Shown: positions 62,119 through 64,000 of the stretch, one piece after another
Layout of the letters: each line of letters begins with the position of its first letter
How positions within the stretch are numbered: the stretch's first letter is position 1
Origin: Bacillus shivajii
GTDB lineage: Bacteria; Bacillota; Bacilli; Bacillales; Salisediminibacteriaceae
Reading direction: 5' to 3'
NCBI RefSeq assembly: GCF_020519665.1
Contig: NZ_CP084703.1
Location: 372,001-436,000, forward strand
DNA: 64,000 bases
The notes under the pieces: model-generated
Seen by the model: only the letters and a program-made list of their open reading frames with translations
Told to the model about the DNA's origin: nothing
Databases searched by the model: none
Program-made: the position numbers and the translations under genes

Positions 62119-62565
62119 ATGAACAAGCAAGATATGGAGCAAATGGTGGGGCATCATGTTAGTGTCGTATCTCACCTTTTACAAAATAAGTACAATCAAA
62201 AGCTATCAGAATTTCATTTAACGATGGCGCAAGCGCGTGTATTATATATACTCGTGCAAAATGGAAAAATGGCTCAGTCAGAAATACAAAAGCAACTATT
62301 AATAAAAGGGTCCACGATGAATGGCATTATTGATACGATGCTTAAACGAGAGCTGATTGTAAAGGAAGATAGTCAAGAAGACCGACGTACAAAGCATATA
62401 TCCTTAACGAAAAAAGGTGAAATGCTAGAAAACAAGCTTTGGGATGCTGTTGGAAATCTTGAGGAGGAGTTAGTTTCTGGTTTTGCAGAAGAAGAGCAAA
62501 AACTGCTTCTCTCTTGGTTGAAAAGATTGCGAAGCAACATAGAAGAAAATAAAACTTCGGAATAA
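62119..62565 (+). CDS. MarR-family regulator
   Basis: The 148-residue protein has the MarR winged helix: LTMAQARVLYIL, KMAQSEIQKQLLIKGSTMNGIIDTM and the wing DRRTKHISLTKKGE. It most likely represses itself and the downstream MATE pump, whose start is 24 bp after its stop. The ligand is unknown. GGGAG precedes the ATG. Confidence 0.93.
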   Translation: MNKQDMEQMVGHHVSVVSHLLQNKYNQKLSEFHLTMAQARVLYILVQNGKMAQSEIQKQLLIKGSTMNGIIDTMLKRELIVKEDSQEDRRTKHISLTKKGEMLENKLWDAVGNLEEELVSGFAEEEQKLLLSWLKRLRSNIEENKTSE

Positions 62566-62589
62566 TATCGATAGAAAGAAGGAACAGCT

Positions 62590-63984
62590 ATGCAGCAAAA
62601 ACAACAAAGTGAACGGTTAGGGACAGAACCGATTCCAAAGTTATTGAAAAACTTATCGATTCCGGCGATGGTCGGGATGTTTGTTATGGCTTTATATAAT
62701 GTTGTTGATACCATTTATATCTCATATGGTGTAGGAATTGATGGTGTAGCCGGGGTAACAATTGCCTTTCCATTAATGATGATTATGATGGCCATTGCAG
62801 CTGCTGTCGGAATCGGTGGTGCATCCGTAATTTCTCGTAGATTAGGAGAAAGACGAGAAGAAGATGCAAATAGAGTCTTCGGGAATATTTTACTATTAAT
62901 CGTCTTTTTTAGTAGTATTGGATTTATTAGTGCTTTTACCTTTTTAGAGCCGCTACTTATTTTGTTCGGTGCGACTCCTGAGATTATCGGGTATGGAAGA
63001 GATTATATGTTCCCGATTTTACTTGGAACAGTCTTTTTCTCATTTGCGTTTTCTACAAACGCAATCATCCGTTCTGAAGGTAATGCTCGATTTGCGATGA
63101 TGACGATGATCATTCCTTCCGTATTAAACATCATTTTGTCACCGATCTTTATTTTTGGTTTGGATATGGGTGTTCAAGGTGCTGCGATAGCAACGGTCAT
63201 TGCTCAAGCTTCGGTAAGTGGAGTGGTTGCGCGTTATTTCTTATCAGGAAAAAGTTCGATTGCTGTTTCAGTTGCTTACATGACACCAAAATTTGACCTC
63301 ATGAAAGAAGTGATCGTCGTTGGCCTTCCGGCGTTAGTGCGTCAAATAGCAGGGAGTGTCATGATGATTGCGATAAATGCAATGCTTATTCGCTTTGGTA
63401 GTGAGTTTTATGTAGGTGTGTTTGGTATTGTGCAGCGAGTGGCGATGTTCACATTAATGCCGATGATGGGTGTCCTTCAAGGTATGCAGCCGATCGTTGG
63501 GTACAATTACGGGGCAAAACAAATGGACCGTCTCCGTGAAACGGTCTGGTTAGGACTAAAGGTTTCTACAGCTATTGGTACGTTCGTTTTCTTATTAGTC
63601 ATGATTTTTCCACATGGGTTTATGCGCGTATTTACAAATGATCCTCAAGTTATTGAAGCAGGCGTTGAAGGGATGCGAATTATGTTTGCGGCTGCGATCT
63701 TAATCGGAGCGCAGATGGTTAGCGGCGGCTTATATCAGGCACTAGGAATGGCAAAGCCGGCCCTCGTGTTGTCAATGGCAAGGCAAGTGTTGTTCTTAAT
63801 ACCACTAGTTCTCATTTTACCTCACTACTTTGGGGTTATGGGTGTCTGGCTCGCCTTCCCACTTGCTGATGTTCTCGCATTCTTGTTGTCGATCGCGTTT
63901 TTGTATCGTGATCGGGCGTTATTCTTATTTGGAAAACCATCGGATAAACCGGAAGTTCCAGAACAACAAGCTGCATCTTCTTAA
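62590..63984 (+). CDS. MATE-family multidrug efflux pump
   Basis: The 464-residue, 12-helix transporter has the MATE start LSIPAMVGMFVMALYNVVDTIYIS, the internal repeat GLPALVRQIAGSVMMIAINAML, and GMQPIVGYNYGAKQMDRL. It resembles the NorM/MepA branch, which exports cationic drugs by Na+ or H+ antiport; Na+ coupling would suit an alkaliphile (inference). AAGGA precedes the ATG. It forms an operon with the MarR gene and ends 16 bp before the window does. Confidence 0.93.
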   Translation: MQQKQQSERLGTEPIPKLLKNLSIPAMVGMFVMALYNVVDTIYISYGVGIDGVAGVTIAFPLMMIMMAIAAAVGIGGASVISRRLGERREEDANRVFGNILLLIVFFSSIGFISAFTFLEPLLILFGATPEIIGYGRDYMFPILLGTVFFSFAFSTNAIIRSEGNARFAMMTMIIPSVLNIILSPIFIFGLDMGVQGAAIATVIAQASVSGVVARYFLSGKSSIAVSVAYMTPKFDLMKEVIVVGLPALVRQIAGSVMMIAINAMLIRFGSEFYVGVFGIVQRVAMFTLMPMMGVLQGMQPIVGYNYGAKQMDRLRETVWLGLKVSTAIGTFVFLLVMIFPHGFMRVFTNDPQVIEAGVEGMRIMFAAAILIGAQMVSGGLYQALGMAKPALVLSMARQVLFLIPLVLILPHYFGVMGVWLAFPLADVLAFLLSIAFLYRDRALFLFGKPSDKPEVPEQQAASS

Positions 63985-64000
63985 ATCGTTTACGAACGAT

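Overview
The window looks like chromosome from a spore-forming Bacillaceae bacterium, probably a haloalkaliphile related to Alkalihalobacillus (inference). The signs are strong AAGGAGG-type ribosome binding sites, a CotX/CotV-type spore coat gene, kapB, hemAT, an M-box upstream of mgtE, very acidic extracellular proteins, and two genes of the futalosine menaquinone route (mqnB, mqnD), which B. halodurans uses and B. subtilis does not. No rRNA, tRNA, CRISPR array or prophage was seen.

Layout. 1-0.6 kb: end of a chemoreceptor. 1.3-8.4 kb (-): five overlapping genes matching B. subtilis ydaJKLMN, a c-di-GMP-controlled exopolysaccharide synthase; its GGDEF protein has a degenerate active site but an intact I-site. 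The block lies between a complete squalene/phytoene synthase-family gene (8.8-9.6 kb) and a 123-bp direct copy of that gene's 3' end (1.0-1.1 kb). 9.8-14.8 kb (+): copper module with a sirohaem-type reductase-like gene, csoR, copZ, copA and a His-rich anchored protein; three promoters share a CsoR-like operator layout. 14.8-18 kb: glycine betaine transporter opuAA-AB with a divergent opuAC. 18.4-21.1 kb: lone murG and an active-looking diguanylate cyclase. 21.2-23 kb: IS110-family element with a candidate bridge RNA. 23-29 kb: kapB, spore coat genes, ywbE, patB, hemAT, aldo/keto reductase, DUF1992. 29.3-38 kb: mqnBD, glutathione peroxidase, a broken Nudix gene, an ArsR/AHSA1 pair, YihY, murB, an M3-like peptidase and a LysE exporter.

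38-42.5 kb: amino-acid permease and a YhaQP/NatAB-type ABC exporter. 42.5-52.4 kb is accessory-looking: two tandem paralogous membrane genes, CPBP protease, msrA, a stand-alone Fe-S PD-(D/E)XK nuclease, a YdjM hydrolase, a Nudix gene and katG, with three copies of a MITE-like element (terminal inverted repeats around a structured core). 52-64 kb: two methyltransferases, a LysR regulator, a CHASE4-GGDEF-EAL protein, arcA, mgtE under an M-box with an apparent 35-codon leader ORF, and a marR-MATE operon.

Themes. Three c-di-GMP proteins (active cyclase, bifunctional GGDEF-EAL, degenerate receptor) could act on the exopolysaccharide operon in the same window. Several repeat families are dispersed between genes: the MITE and its structured core, a palindrome built on CCAGGTGCCTGGCACCTGG that serves as terminator, and a pair of ~160-bp GACTC-rich repeats in opposite orientation. 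All functions are read from motifs and recalled family knowledge; no database search was run.
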